Assembly (NCBI GenBank): GCA_023423475.1
Contig: JAFAFN010000390.1
Span: forward strand, 1 to 7,273
DNA length: 7,273 nucleotides
Source: Actinomycetes bacterium
GTDB lineage: Bacteria; Actinomycetota; Acidimicrobiia; Acidimicrobiales; Microtrichaceae
Direction: 5' to 3'
The position numbers were made by a program, and so were the translations under genes. Within the stretch, counting starts at the first letter, position 1. Every line of letters starts with the position of its first letter. The notes under the pieces are model-generated. The model was not told the DNA's origin and did no database searches. It saw only the letters and a list, made by a program, of their open reading frames with translations. Shown here one piece after another: positions 1-6,678 of the stretch.

Positions 1-339
1 GACGAACACCGCTCGGTCGATCTCGAGGGCATCGAGCAGATCGGCCAGGTCACCGCAGAGCGACCCGAGCCCGTAGTCGGTGATGGCGTCCGGGATGGTC
101 GAGTCGCCGTAGCCGCGTTGGTCCGGCGCGATCGCCCGGAATCCCGCGTCCGCGACCGCAGGCAGCTGGTGGCGCCACGAATAGGCCAGCTCCGGGAACC
201 CATGGCAGAACACCACCGGCGGTCGATCCGAGGACGCCCCCGACTCGTGGACCGCCAGGCGCACGGAGACGCCCGAGTCGCTCGAAGGTGCGTTCGCCCC
301 GGAGAGCGTGTGGTGGACCGGCAGCGGGAAAGCAGTCAT
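1..339 (-). CDS. Alpha/beta hydrolase, epoxide hydrolase-like (N-terminal 113 residues; runs off left edge)
   Basis: The reverse-strand ATG at 339-337 opens a frame that stays open to base 1, giving exactly 113 codons. Seen in the translation: HGFPE at residues 46-50 (the HGxP oxyanion motif of epoxide hydrolases and related alpha/beta hydrolases), SWRHQ at 54-58, and DQRGYGDS at 73-80, the usual strand-4/loop signature. The last residues (AVFV, 110-113) lead into the position where the family has its nucleophile elbow (GHDxG), so the catalytic Asp, the cap domain and the Asp/His pair lie outside the window. There is no signal peptide, so the enzyme is probably cytoplasmic. By family it would hydrolyse an epoxide, ester or haloalkane; the substrate cannot be told from this part. 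It is divergent from the gene at 448. No Shine-Dalgarno is visible, but a TACCTT box lies 6 nt before the ATG, which suggests a leaderless mRNA. Family call is firm, exact activity is not. Confidence 0.9.
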   Translation of the reverse strand, partial: MTAFPLPVHHTLSGANAPSSDSGVSVRLAVHESGASSDRPPVVFCHGFPELAYSWRHQLPAVADAGFRAIAPDQRGYGDSTIPDAITDYGLGSLCGDLADLLDALEIDRAVFV

Positions 340-345
340 CGCGTC

Positions 346-351
346 AAGGTA
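346..351 (-). promoter_or_regulatory. Candidate -10 box for a leaderless hydrolase transcript
   Basis: Read on the minus strand, TACCTT fits the actinobacterial -10 pattern TANNNT. It is followed by six bases (GACGCG) and then the hydrolase ATG. With the usual 6-7 bp from -10 to transcription start, the mRNA would begin at or next to the A of ATG. No clear -35 and no Shine-Dalgarno are visible, which agrees with a leaderless gene. This is inference from spacing alone. Confidence 0.35.
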
Positions 352-434
352 CCTGCGTGTCCGGCGGCGACGACGGCGTTCGTGGGTGGCTGCGCCCTTC
401 GCAGGGGGTTGCGGAGCCGCCGCCCCTGCTGCGC

Positions 435-440
435 TAGACC
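435..440 (+). promoter_or_regulatory. Candidate weak -10 box for the 448 gene
   Basis: TAGACC lies 7 bp before the ATG at 448, and there is no Shine-Dalgarno in between or just upstream. It keeps the TA but lacks the final T of TANNNT. A TTGCGG at 409-414 resembles a -35 but is 20 bp away, which is longer than the usual spacing. It is the best promoter-like candidate on the plus strand of the 108-bp divergent region, and would also make this gene leaderless. Low confidence. Confidence 0.22.
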
Positions 441-447
441 ATCGGTC

Positions 448-2208
448 ATGGCCGACACGCCCGACATGCCCGATCCCTCCGTCGAGAAGCGCCCGGCACG
501 GGTGACGCCGGTCGCCGAGACACGTGCCAAGTCGAAGAAGGCGCCGGCCAAGAAGGCAGCTGCCAAGAAGCCTGCCGCGAAGAAGGCGCCGGCGAAGAAG
601 GCGCCGGCCAAGAAGGCCGCTGCGAAGAAGGCTCCGTCCGACAAGGCGACCGCGAAGAAGGCTGCACCGAAGAAGGCACCGGCCAAGAAGGCGCCGGCCA
701 AGAAGGCACCAGCAGAGAAGGCGCCGGCCGAGACGGCAGCGACCCCGACCGATTCGACGTCCTCGTCGGAGTCCCGACGACCGTCGGTCCGCCGGGCCGT
801 GGCCCAGGCAGCGCCGGTGGCGCGCCGTGCCGCAGCCGCCGCAGCGCCCGTGGCGCGGAAGGCAGCGTCCGCGGCGATCCCGGTGGCGAAGCAGGCCGCA
901 GCGACGACCCGTGCCGCGGTCCAGCGTGGTGTCGGCGACGACGGCCCCGTGCTCTCGCTCGTGCCGGATCCGGTGGATCCTCCGGTCACCTCGGGGCTCG
1001 CCCGCCGCAGCTCGGACCCCGAGGGTCGCATCCAGAGCGACCGGTGGGCGCTGTGCGCCTCGATCACCGAGGATCTGCTCAACGACGTCGTGCTCATGGC
1101 GGTGGGTGCGGGCATCCCGCTCGAGCCGCTCGACACGAGCGTGGTGATGCCGGGCATGGGCGAGGTCGACGTTCGCCTGGGCCTGACCATCACCGGCGGC
1201 ACGTTGGACCTCCGAGCCGACGACGGCGGTCGCGCCAGGGTCGTGGTCCGTGCCGATGGCGAGGTGACCACTCGCGCCACGAACTTCGAGGGCGACACGG
1301 TCGACGGTGCGACGGACACCTCGGCGGCGGGACTGCCGACGCCGCCCGCGCCGATCCCGGTCCGCGTCGAGGCGCTCGTCGACCCCTTCGTGGAGCTCAC
1401 GCCGTCGGGCGGGGCGTTCGGGCTCGACCTGCGCACGGCGGAGCTGATCTCGTTGTCCACCGACCCCGATGCGCCGGTGCCCGAGGGCGTCGACCCTGCG
1501 ACCTGGGCCGGCATCCTCCAGGTGTTCGGCATGGTGTTCACCGTGCTGGGCGGGGGACTCTTCGAGTCGCTCGGCGAGCACGTCGGCCGTGCCGAGTTCC
1601 CGCTCCCGGCCGAGGTCGTCGACATCCTGCGCTCGCTCGGCGTCGCCGAGGGGACCGGTGACATCAGCATCGCGTCGGGCCTGATCACCGTCGGGCTGCC
1701 GGCCGCAGAGTCCGTGAAGGGCAGGGCCCTCCCCGTGCCGATCGCCGGCAAGCGCGTGGGCATCGGACTGGCCAGCTCGGTCGTCGACGGGGTGTGCCAG
1801 CTGTTGATCGAGCGCATCGCAGGCGACCTGCCGTTGCCGTTCGAGGTCGAGGTCGACCTCGGCGAGCAGCAGGTCGACGGACGCCTGCGTCAGTCCCGGC
1901 TGTTCCCGGTGAACTTCCCCGACCTGCGGACGTCGCTGCGCACCGAGATCCGACCGCGGCTGCTGCGTGGTCGCCTCGAGCTGTCGGTCCAGTCGGCCTG
2001 GGTCGAGCTGCCGCCGGCGCTCCCGTCGATCTTCAACCACGTGTCGCGTCGGCTCGGCGAGCTCGTCTCGCTCGCCCCTGTCCGACTGCGCCTCCCGTCC
2101 ACGATCCAGCTGGCGATCATCCCCGACAGCACCGACACCATCGGCATCGAGATCGACGACCTGAGCCTGACCGCGGACGGCCTCGGTGTCGTCATCGGGC
2201 TCGCGTGA
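448..2208 (+). CDS. Repeat-tailed protein: histone H1-like Lys/Ala/Pro tail, 11-residue repeats and an unrecognised C-terminal domain
   Basis: A 586-aa protein that I do not recognise as a named family. The frame is open from 118, but the ATG at 448 is chosen because everything before it lies antisense to the hydrolase or in the intergenic region and has shadow-like composition. Regions in order: 1-29, short hydrophilic start; 30-94, thirteen pentads of the KKAPA type, strongly basic; 95-111, Thr/Ser/Glu-rich linker; 112-155, four 11-residue units, each beginning with Pro; 156-194, linker; about 195-586, a beta-rich, mostly acidic domain. That domain seems to have two parts, each opening with an aliphatic helix (about 203-220 and 441-458) followed by alternating-hydrophobic strands. 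Residues 356-376 are hydrophobic but interrupted by Gly and Glu, so a membrane span is doubtful. There is no signal peptide. Similar basic tails occur in mycobacterial HupB and HbhA and in the phasin PhaF, where they bind DNA or other polyanions. A lipid-binding (TULIP-like) fold for the C-terminal part is only a guess. The stop overlaps the next gene's start. Confidence 0.85.
   Translation: MADTPDMPDPSVEKRPARVTPVAETRAKSKKAPAKKAAAKKPAAKKAPAKKAPAKKAAAKKAPSDKATAKKAAPKKAPAKKAPAKKAPAEKAPAETAATPTDSTSSSESRRPSVRRAVAQAAPVARRAAAAAAPVARKAASAAIPVAKQAAATTRAAVQRGVGDDGPVLSLVPDPVDPPVTSGLARRSSDPEGRIQSDRWALCASITEDLLNDVVLMAVGAGIPLEPLDTSVVMPGMGEVDVRLGLTITGGTLDLRADDGGRARVVVRADGEVTTRATNFEGDTVDGATDTSAAGLPTPPAPIPVRVEALVDPFVELTPSGGAFGLDLRTAELISLSTDPDAPVPEGVDPATWAGILQVFGMVFTVLGGGLFESLGEHVGRAEFPLPAEVVDILRSLGVAEGTGDISIASGLITVGLPAAESVKGRALPVPIAGKRVGIGLASSVVDGVCQLLIERIAGDLPLPFEVEVDLGEQQVDGRLRQSRLFPVNFPDLRTSLRTEIRPRLLRGRLELSVQSAWVELPPALPSIFNHVSRRLGELVSLAPVRLRLPSTIQLAIIPDSTDTIGIEIDDLSLTADGLGVVIGLA
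535..729 (+). repeat. Coding 15-bp tandem repeat (13 units, KKAPA pentads)
   Basis: Thirteen in-frame 15-bp units of the form AAGAAG-GCN-CCN-GCN encode residues 30-94 of the tailed protein. Most units read KKAPA or KKAAA. Variants are KKPAA at 40-44, a unit ending in PS at 60-64, DKATA at 65-69, KKAAP at 70-74 and EKAPA at 90-94. Lysine is almost always AAG, while Ala and Pro codons vary between units, so the repeat is kept at protein level while its DNA has drifted. Such arrays can change length by slippage or recombination. Confidence 0.95.
781..912 (+). repeat. Coding 33-bp degenerate repeat (four 11-residue units)
   Basis: Residues 112-155 of the tailed protein divide into four 11-residue units beginning at Pro112, Pro123, Pro134 and Pro145. 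After the Pro, the pattern is V-A-R/K-R/K/Q followed by an Ala-rich stretch; in the first unit a Ser replaces the first position after Pro and shifts the Val by one. The DNA copies are only partly alike. Eleven-residue periods are typical of surface-lying helices, although the regular prolines would break a single continuous helix here. Confidence 0.8.
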
Positions 2209-2987
2209 GCACGCCGCGGAGCGTCGAGTCGCTCCGACCCGTGTTCGCTCGGGAGGGCATCTTCAACATCCGTGACCTGGGCGGCATCCCGCTCTCGAAC
2301 GGCGCGGCGGTCGTCCCGGGACGGATCATCCGGGCCGACGCGCTCCAGCGGGCGACGATGACCACCGGCTACCTCGAGCAACTCGGGGTCACCAGGGTCC
2401 TCGACCTGCGCGACGAGCGCGAACGCGAGTTCGCCGGTGTGCTCTCGTCGGAGCGCATCGACGTCGTGCACCTCCCCGTGCTCGACCCGACCTTCACCTG
2501 GCACGACGATGCCCACCCCGAACCGGCGACGCTGCTGGCCCACAGGTACCAGGTGATCCTCGACTCCTTCGCCGCTCGGTTCGTCGCCGCGGTCGAGTCG
2601 ATCGCCGACCGCCTCGACGGCTCCGACGACGCGGTCGCGTATCACTGCGCCGTCGGCAAGGACCGCACCGGACTGCTCACGGCGCTCGTGCTCGATGCCC
2701 TCGGCGCCGCTGACGAGCACATCGTCGGCGACTACGTGCGGTCCTCGTTGGCGACCGCCGTGCAGGTCAACTGGCTCTGGAGCTTCGGGATGCCCGAGGG
2801 CGACACCAGCGACGAGGAGCTCGCCACCGGCGTCTGGTCGGCCAGGCCCGAGACCATGGCGACGACGCTCGCCTGGTTGGATGCCGAGCACGGAGGCGCC
2901 CGCGGCTACCTCACCGCAGCGGGGCTCGGCGAGGACGCCCTCGCCGCGCTGGAAGGCTCGCTCGCGGCGCCCGCCGAGCAGGGCTAG
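2205..2987 (+). CDS. MptpB-like tyrosine/lipid phosphatase (DSP/Y_phosphatase3 family)
   Basis: A 260-aa protein of the cysteine phosphatase group that includes M. tuberculosis MptpB (PtpB). Seen: NIRDLGG at 21-27, near the N-terminus as in the family; RADAL at 43-47; LDLRDERE at 66-73; and the P-loop [10 protein letters not shown] at 147-156. The P-loop contains the CX5R signature, with nucleophile Cys148 and phosphate-binding Arg154. The Lys-Asp after the Gly matches the GKDRTG loop of MptpB-type enzymes, which are known to remove phosphate from phosphotyrosine, phosphoserine/threonine and phosphoinositides. The start chosen is GTG at 2205, because it overlaps the upstream stop in a GTGA and puts NIRDLGG at the expected distance. 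GTG at 2241 (Val13) is possible but less likely. There is no signal peptide. The overlap indicates translational coupling to the tailed protein. The substrate is not shown by the sequence; the fold and catalysis are firm. Confidence 0.93.
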   Translation: MSTPRSVESLRPVFAREGIFNIRDLGGIPLSNGAAVVPGRIIRADALQRATMTTGYLEQLGVTRVLDLRDEREREFAGVLSSERIDVVHLPVLDPTFTWHDDAHPEPATLLAHRYQVILDSFAARFVAAVESIADRLDGSDDAVAYHCAVGKDRTGLLTALVLDALGAADEHIVGDYVRSSLATAVQVNWLWSFGMPEGDTSDEELATGVWSARPETMATTLAWLDAEHGGARGYLTAAGLGEDALAALEGSLAAPAEQG

Positions 2988-3020
2988 CTTCGGTCCCTGC
3001 GCCGCCGCGTCGGCTGCGAC

Positions 3021-3026
3021 AGGAGG
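3021..3026 (+). promoter_or_regulatory. Shine-Dalgarno of the peroxiredoxin gene
   Basis: A perfect AGGAGG lies 8 nt before the ATG at 3035 and fixes that start. It is the only strong ribosome binding site in the window, so peroxiredoxin is probably translated independently and more strongly than its neighbours. Confidence 0.9.
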
Positions 3027-3034
3027 GATCCACC

Positions 3035-3490
3035 ATGCTGCAGGTCGGCGACACCGCCCCCGAGTTCACCGCGATCGACCAGAACGGTGCAGAGGTCACC
3101 CTGACCGGCCTGCTGGCCGACGGACCCATCGTCCTGTTCTTCTATCCGAAGGCCATGACCACCGGGTGCACCAAGGAGTCGTGCCACTTCCGCGACCTGG
3201 GAGCGGAGTTCGCCGAGCTCGGCGCGCAGCGCGTCGGCATCTCGGCGGACAAGGTCGACAAGCAGGCGGCGTTCGACCAGAAGCACGGCCTGGGCTACCC
3301 GCTGCTCTCCGACCCCGATCGCAAGGTCGCCGCGGCGTTCGGTGTGAAGCGCCCCGGTCCGATCATGAACAAGCGAGCCACCTTCGTCATCGGGACCGAC
3401 CGCTCGGTGATGGCCGCGATCAGCTCCGAGCTGAACATGGACCTCCACGCGGACGAGGCACTGACGGTGCTGCGCGCGGCGCAGAGCTGA
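3035..3490 (+). CDS. bcp: Peroxiredoxin, PrxQ/Bcp type (thioredoxin-dependent thiol peroxidase)
   Basis: A 151-aa cytoplasmic peroxiredoxin that reduces hydrogen peroxide and organic hydroperoxides using thioredoxin. Seen: GDTAPEF at 5-11; FFYPKAMTTGCTKESC at 35-50, carrying the peroxidatic Cys45 and a second Cys50. These are the same positions and C-x4-C spacing as the resolving pair of E. coli Bcp, so an atypical 2-Cys mechanism within one chain is expected. VGISAD at 67-72 and Arg114 just before ATFVI match the conserved active-site Arg and strand of the family. The usual TPGC is TTGC here, a mild change. Length is normal for the family. The start follows a perfect AGGAGG. The gene begins 47 bp after the phosphatase and ends 10 bp before the glycosidase; it may be part of the same transcript, but its function is general antioxidant defence and does not explain the neighbours. 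Confidence 0.95.
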   Translation: MLQVGDTAPEFTAIDQNGAEVTLTGLLADGPIVLFFYPKAMTTGCTKESCHFRDLGAEFAELGAQRVGISADKVDKQAAFDQKHGLGYPLLSDPDRKVAAAFGVKRPGPIMNKRATFVIGTDRSVMAAISSELNMDLHADEALTVLRAAQS

Positions 3491-3500
3491 CGGCCCCACG

Positions 3501-6500
3501 ATGGCACTCGGGTCGCACCCCGCACTGACCGATCCGAGCGTCACCAGCGAACACCGGCTGCCGGCGAGGGCGCCGATGGTCCCGCACCCCGACGTCACCA
3601 GCGCCAGACGCGGCGCCGACGCCTCGGGGTCGCCCGAGTCCCCCTGGTTCGAGTGCCTCGACGGGTCGTGGCACTTCCAGCTGCTCGGGCGACCGTCCGA
3701 GCTGACCGCCGAGATGCTGGACCCGGCCACCGACGACGCCGGTTGGCCGGAGATCGAGGTGCCCGGGTCGTGGACCCTCCAGGAGGCGGGTGCGGCGGAC
3801 CCGCCCCACTACACGAACGTCGTCATGCCGTTCGACCTGGAACCGCCCGCCGTGCCGGCCCACAACCCCACCGGCGTGTACCGCCGGACCGCCACCGTGC
3901 CGCGGTCGTGGAAGGGCCGCCGAGTGGTGCTGCGCGTCGGTGCCGCCGAGTCGCTGCTGCAGGTGTGGGTGAACGGTGAGCGCGTCGGCGCGGGGACCGA
4001 TTCGCGCCTCCCCGGCGAGTTCGATATCACGCCGTACGTCCGTGCCGGTCGACGCGCCACGATCGTGCTCGTGGTGTCCAAGTGGTGTGCCGCGACCTGG
4101 CTCGAGGACCAGGACCAGTGGTGGCACGGCGGTATCCAGCGCAGCGTGTCGTGGTGCTCGACCGCACCGTCGCACCTGGCGAGCGTGGGGCTCCTGCCGG
4201 GACTGCGTGACGCGACGACCGGGACGCTCGACATCGACCTCAGCGTCGACGGACCGCTGCGTCGCGAACCCGGCTGGAGCGTCGAGGTCGTCGTCGAGTC
4301 GCTGCGCCGACGTCGTCTCGCCACGACGGGTCGTCTCGACGTGCCGACCTGGGACGCGTCGAGCGAGGCCGCACAGCTGCTCTCGGGCACCTTCGTCGAG
4401 CCGGGTCGAGTCCGCACCCGGCTCGAGGTCGACGACATCGAGCCGTGGTCGCACGAGCTCCCGCAGCGCTACCGGGTGCTCACGATGCTGCGGGACCCCG
4501 ACGGCGAGCTCGTCGAGGTGGCCGGCACGCTCTCGGGGTTCCGGTCGGTCGAGGTGCGCGACAACGAGCTGCTGATCAACGGCGTCCCCGTCCTGATCCA
4601 CGGGGTGAACCTGCACGAGCACGACCCGCGACGGGGGCGCACCCCGAGTGCCGAGCTCACACGGGCCGACCTGCTCCTGATGAAGGCGCACCACCTGAAC
4701 GCGGTGCGCGCCGCGCACTACCCCCACGACGAGCACCTCGCCGAGCTCTGCGACGAGCTCGGCCTCTACCTCGTCGACGAGGCGAACATCGAGTCCCACG
4801 CCCGTCAGCTGTCGCTGGTGCACGACCCCCGGTTCACCCCCGCGATCGTCGAGCGCGTCGAGCGGATGGTGCGACGGGACCAGCACCACCCGAGCATCAT
4901 CATGTGGTCCCTCGGCAACGAGTCGGGCGACGGCGCGGCGCACGCCGCCGCGGCGGCCTGGGTCCGACACCACGACCCGACGAGGCCGCTGCACTACGAG
5001 GGTCCGTTGATGCACGACCTCTACGCCGAGGCACCGGTCACCGACGTGGTGTGCCCGATGTACTCGTCGATCGACGACATCGTCGCCTGGGCGCGCTCGG
5101 GCCGGGACACGCGGCGGCCGCTGATCCTGTGCGAGTACTCCCACGCGATGGGCAACTCCAACGGTTCCCTGTCGGACTACTGGGACGCGTTCGAGTCGAC
5201 CCACGGACTCCAGGGCGGGTTCATCTGGGAGTGGCTCGAGCACGGCCTGCGGTTGTCGGGCAGCGGACCGGGCGGCCGACCGGTGTGGGGCTACGGAGGG
5301 GACTTCGACGACACGCCGAACGACGCCAACTTCGTGTGCGACGGACTCGTGTCCGCCGATCGGGTCCCGCACCCCGCGATGGAAGAGGTCCGCTTCGTCG
5401 GACGACCGGTCTCGGTCGGCTGGCTCGACGGTCACGAGCGCCGCCTGGTGATCACGAACCGGCGGTGGTTCGGCGGCATCGAGGACCTGCGTGCCACGTG
5501 GCGCCTGCTCGTCGACGGCGCCGAGGTGGCCGCCGGCGAGCTCGGGGTCTCGGAGATCACGGCGCGGGGCACCGTCGAGGTCGCGTCACCGGTCGCCCGG
5601 CGACGCGTGCCGGCGACCAGCGAGGCACACCTCGAGATCGAGTGGCGCTCGAGCACCGCGACGCCGTGGGCCCGTGCCGGCACGATCGTCGCCGTCGAGC
5701 AACTCCCCGTGACCACCTCGCGTGGCACCGCATCAGCGGCAGCTCCCCTCACCTCTGCCGTGCCGGTGGTGGCCTCGATGCGGGTGGAGAGTGACCTGTT
5801 GGCGGACGACCGTTGGACGCCGACGCTCTTCCGGGCGCTGACCGACAACGACGGCATCCGGCTCGGATGGATGCGCGGGCTGATCGGCCAGCTCGGCCGC
5901 TGGGTCGACCAAGAGGGCCTCGACCGTTGCGTCTGGGACCTCGACCCCTCGCGACGTCGCCGCCGCGGTGACGACGTGGTCACCACGACACTCGGCGAGC
6001 TCGTGGCTGCCGGACCGAGTGATCCGGTGGCCGTCAGCCGTCGGGTCACCGAGACACCGTCGGGGTGGACGCACGTCGCGTTCGAGCTCGTGGTGCCGGC
6101 CGGTCTCACCGATCCGCCGCGCGTCGGCATCGAGTGGCGCCTGCCCGGCGAGCTCGAACGGCTCGAGTGGTTCGGCGACGGCCCGCACGAGTGCTACCCG
6201 GACCGCCGCAGCTCGGCACGTGTCGGCAGATGGTCGACGACGGTGTCGGACAACTACGTCGACTACGTGCTGCCCCAGGAGCACGGGCACCGAACGGGTC
6301 TCCGCTGGGCTGCGCTCGCGCCGCGCCGCCGTGGTCGCGGGGCCGGATCCGGGCTGCTCGTCGTCGCGGACGAAACCAGCCGTGGCGTCATCGGGTTCAG
6401 CGCCCGGCACCACCGCGACGCCGAGCTGTGGGCCGCTCGACACACCAGCGATCTCTCGGACCTTGCGGAGATGACCTACCTCTACCTGGACGCGGCCCAG

Positions 6501-6653
6501 CGCGGTCTGGGTACGGGCTCGTGTGGACCGGACGCGCTCGATCGCTACCGGATCGCTCCGGGACGTCACCGGATCGGCGTGTGGGTCGCGTCGTTCGACC
6601 CTGCGGCGGACGATCCCGCCGCGCTCGCGGCAGGGCATCCCCGGACCGTCTGA
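3501..6653 (+). CDS. lacZ: Beta-galactosidase, glycoside hydrolase family 2, LacZ type
   Basis: A 1050-aa protein colinear with E. coli LacZ (about 1023 aa). Domains, roughly: N-terminal segment and jelly roll 1-220; first Ig-like domain 222-345; TIM barrel 347-635; second Ig-like domain 640-735; C-terminal beta-sandwich (Bgal_small_N) 750-1047. Catalytic residues by alignment: acid/base Glu474 in WSLGNESG (E. coli Glu461) and nucleophile Glu545 in CEYSHAMGNS (Glu537). Other site residues present: Asp167 in DSRLPGEFD (Asp201), His372 in HEH (His357), His406 in AAHYPH (His391), Glu431 and His433 in ANIESH (Glu416, His418), His548 (His540), Trp576 (Trp568) and Phe611 (Phe601). Two differ: Asp614 for Asn604, and a Cys in GTGSCGPD where E. 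coli has Trp999. It has no signal peptide, so it acts in the cytoplasm on imported beta-galactosides. No transporter or LacI-type regulator is in the window. The ATG at 3501 lacks a Shine-Dalgarno; translation is probably coupled to the peroxiredoxin 10 bp upstream. Met26 (3576) is an alternative, but LacZ-like sequence starts before it. Confidence 0.95.
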   Translation: MALGSHPALTDPSVTSEHRLPARAPMVPHPDVTSARRGADASGSPESPWFECLDGSWHFQLLGRPSELTAEMLDPATDDAGWPEIEVPGSWTLQEAGAADPPHYTNVVMPFDLEPPAVPAHNPTGVYRRTATVPRSWKGRRVVLRVGAAESLLQVWVNGERVGAGTDSRLPGEFDITPYVRAGRRATIVLVVSKWCAATWLEDQDQWWHGGIQRSVSWCSTAPSHLASVGLLPGLRDATTGTLDIDLSVDGPLRREPGWSVEVVVESLRRRRLATTGRLDVPTWDASSEAAQLLSGTFVEPGRVRTRLEVDDIEPWSHELPQRYRVLTMLRDPDGELVEVAGTLSGFRSVEVRDNELLINGVPVLIHGVNLHEHDPRRGRTPSAELTRADLLLMKAHHLNAVRAAHYPHDEHLAELCDELGLYLVDEANIESHARQLSLVHDPRFTPAIVERVERMVRRDQHHPSIIMWSLGNESGDGAAHAAAAAWVRHHDPTRPLHYEGPLMHDLYAEAPVTDVVCPMYSSIDDIVAWARSGRDTRRPLILCEYSHAMGNSNGSLSDYWDAFESTHGLQGGFIWEWLEHGLRLSGSGPGGRPVWGYGGDFDDTPNDANFVCDGLVSADRVPHPAMEEVRFVGRPVSVGWLDGHERRLVITNRRWFGGIEDLRATWRLLVDGAEVAAGELGVSEITARGTVEVASPVARRRVPATSEAHLEIEWRSSTATPWARAGTIVAVEQLPVTTSRGTASAAAPLTSAVPVVASMRVESDLLADDRWTPTLFRALTDNDGIRLGWMRGLIGQLGRWVDQEGLDRCVWDLDPSRRRRRGDDVVTTTLGELVAAGPSDPVAVSRRVTETPSGWTHVAFELVVPAGLTDPPRVGIEWRLPGELERLEWFGDGPHECYPDRRSSARVGRWSTTVSDNYVDYVLPQEHGHRTGLRWAALAPRRRGRGAGSGLLVVADETSRGVIGFSARHHRDAELWAARHTSDLSDLAEMTYLYLDAAQRGLGTGSCGPDALDRYRIAPGRHRIGVWVASFDPAADDPAALAAGHPRTV

Positions 6654-6678
6654 CGACGGCGGCCGGGATGCGTCGGCG

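Noticed and set aside
118..447. Upstream extension of the tailed gene to an ATG at 118 (696 aa in all)
   Set aside because: The extra 110 residues lie antisense to the well-supported hydrolase (1-339) and in the intergenic region. They are Arg-rich shadow sequence with no domain, and ATG 448 gives a clean start.
777..860. Twin-Arg signal (RR followed by an Ala-rich stretch) in the tailed protein
   Set aside because: It lies about 110 residues from the N-terminus, the stretch is interrupted by Arg and Pro every 11 residues, and it is explained by the repeat.
535..912. Repeats as a CRISPR array or mobile element
   Set aside because: The units are contiguous, in frame and spacer-free, and code for a regular protein pattern.
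1513..1575. Transmembrane helix at residues 356-376 of the tailed protein
   Set aside because: It is hydrophobic for about 17 residues, but contains a Gly run and is bounded closely by polar residues. A buried helix in the folded domain is as likely.
336..1817. 493-aa minus-strand open frame across the tailed gene
   Set aside because: It is a GC-rich shadow rich in Ser, Ala, Thr and Pro, antisense to the repeats. The plus frame carries the ordered repeats and domain structure.
3420..5435. 671-aa minus-strand open frame under the glycosidase
   Set aside because: It is long only because of high GC. It is rich in Arg, Val, His and Gly with no motif, and is fully antisense to a gene with all LacZ active-site residues.
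5733..6638. 301-aa minus-strand frame and the overlapping 360-aa plus-strand frame (6065-7147)
   Set aside because: Both are shadows of the glycosidase 3' end and the CoA-transferase gene, with no family motif.
6662..6677. Hairpin between the convergent genes as a terminator
   Set aside because: Only a 5-bp stem (GCCGG/TCGGC, one G-U pair) with a 6-nt loop and no T-run. In sequence of this GC content such stems arise by chance.
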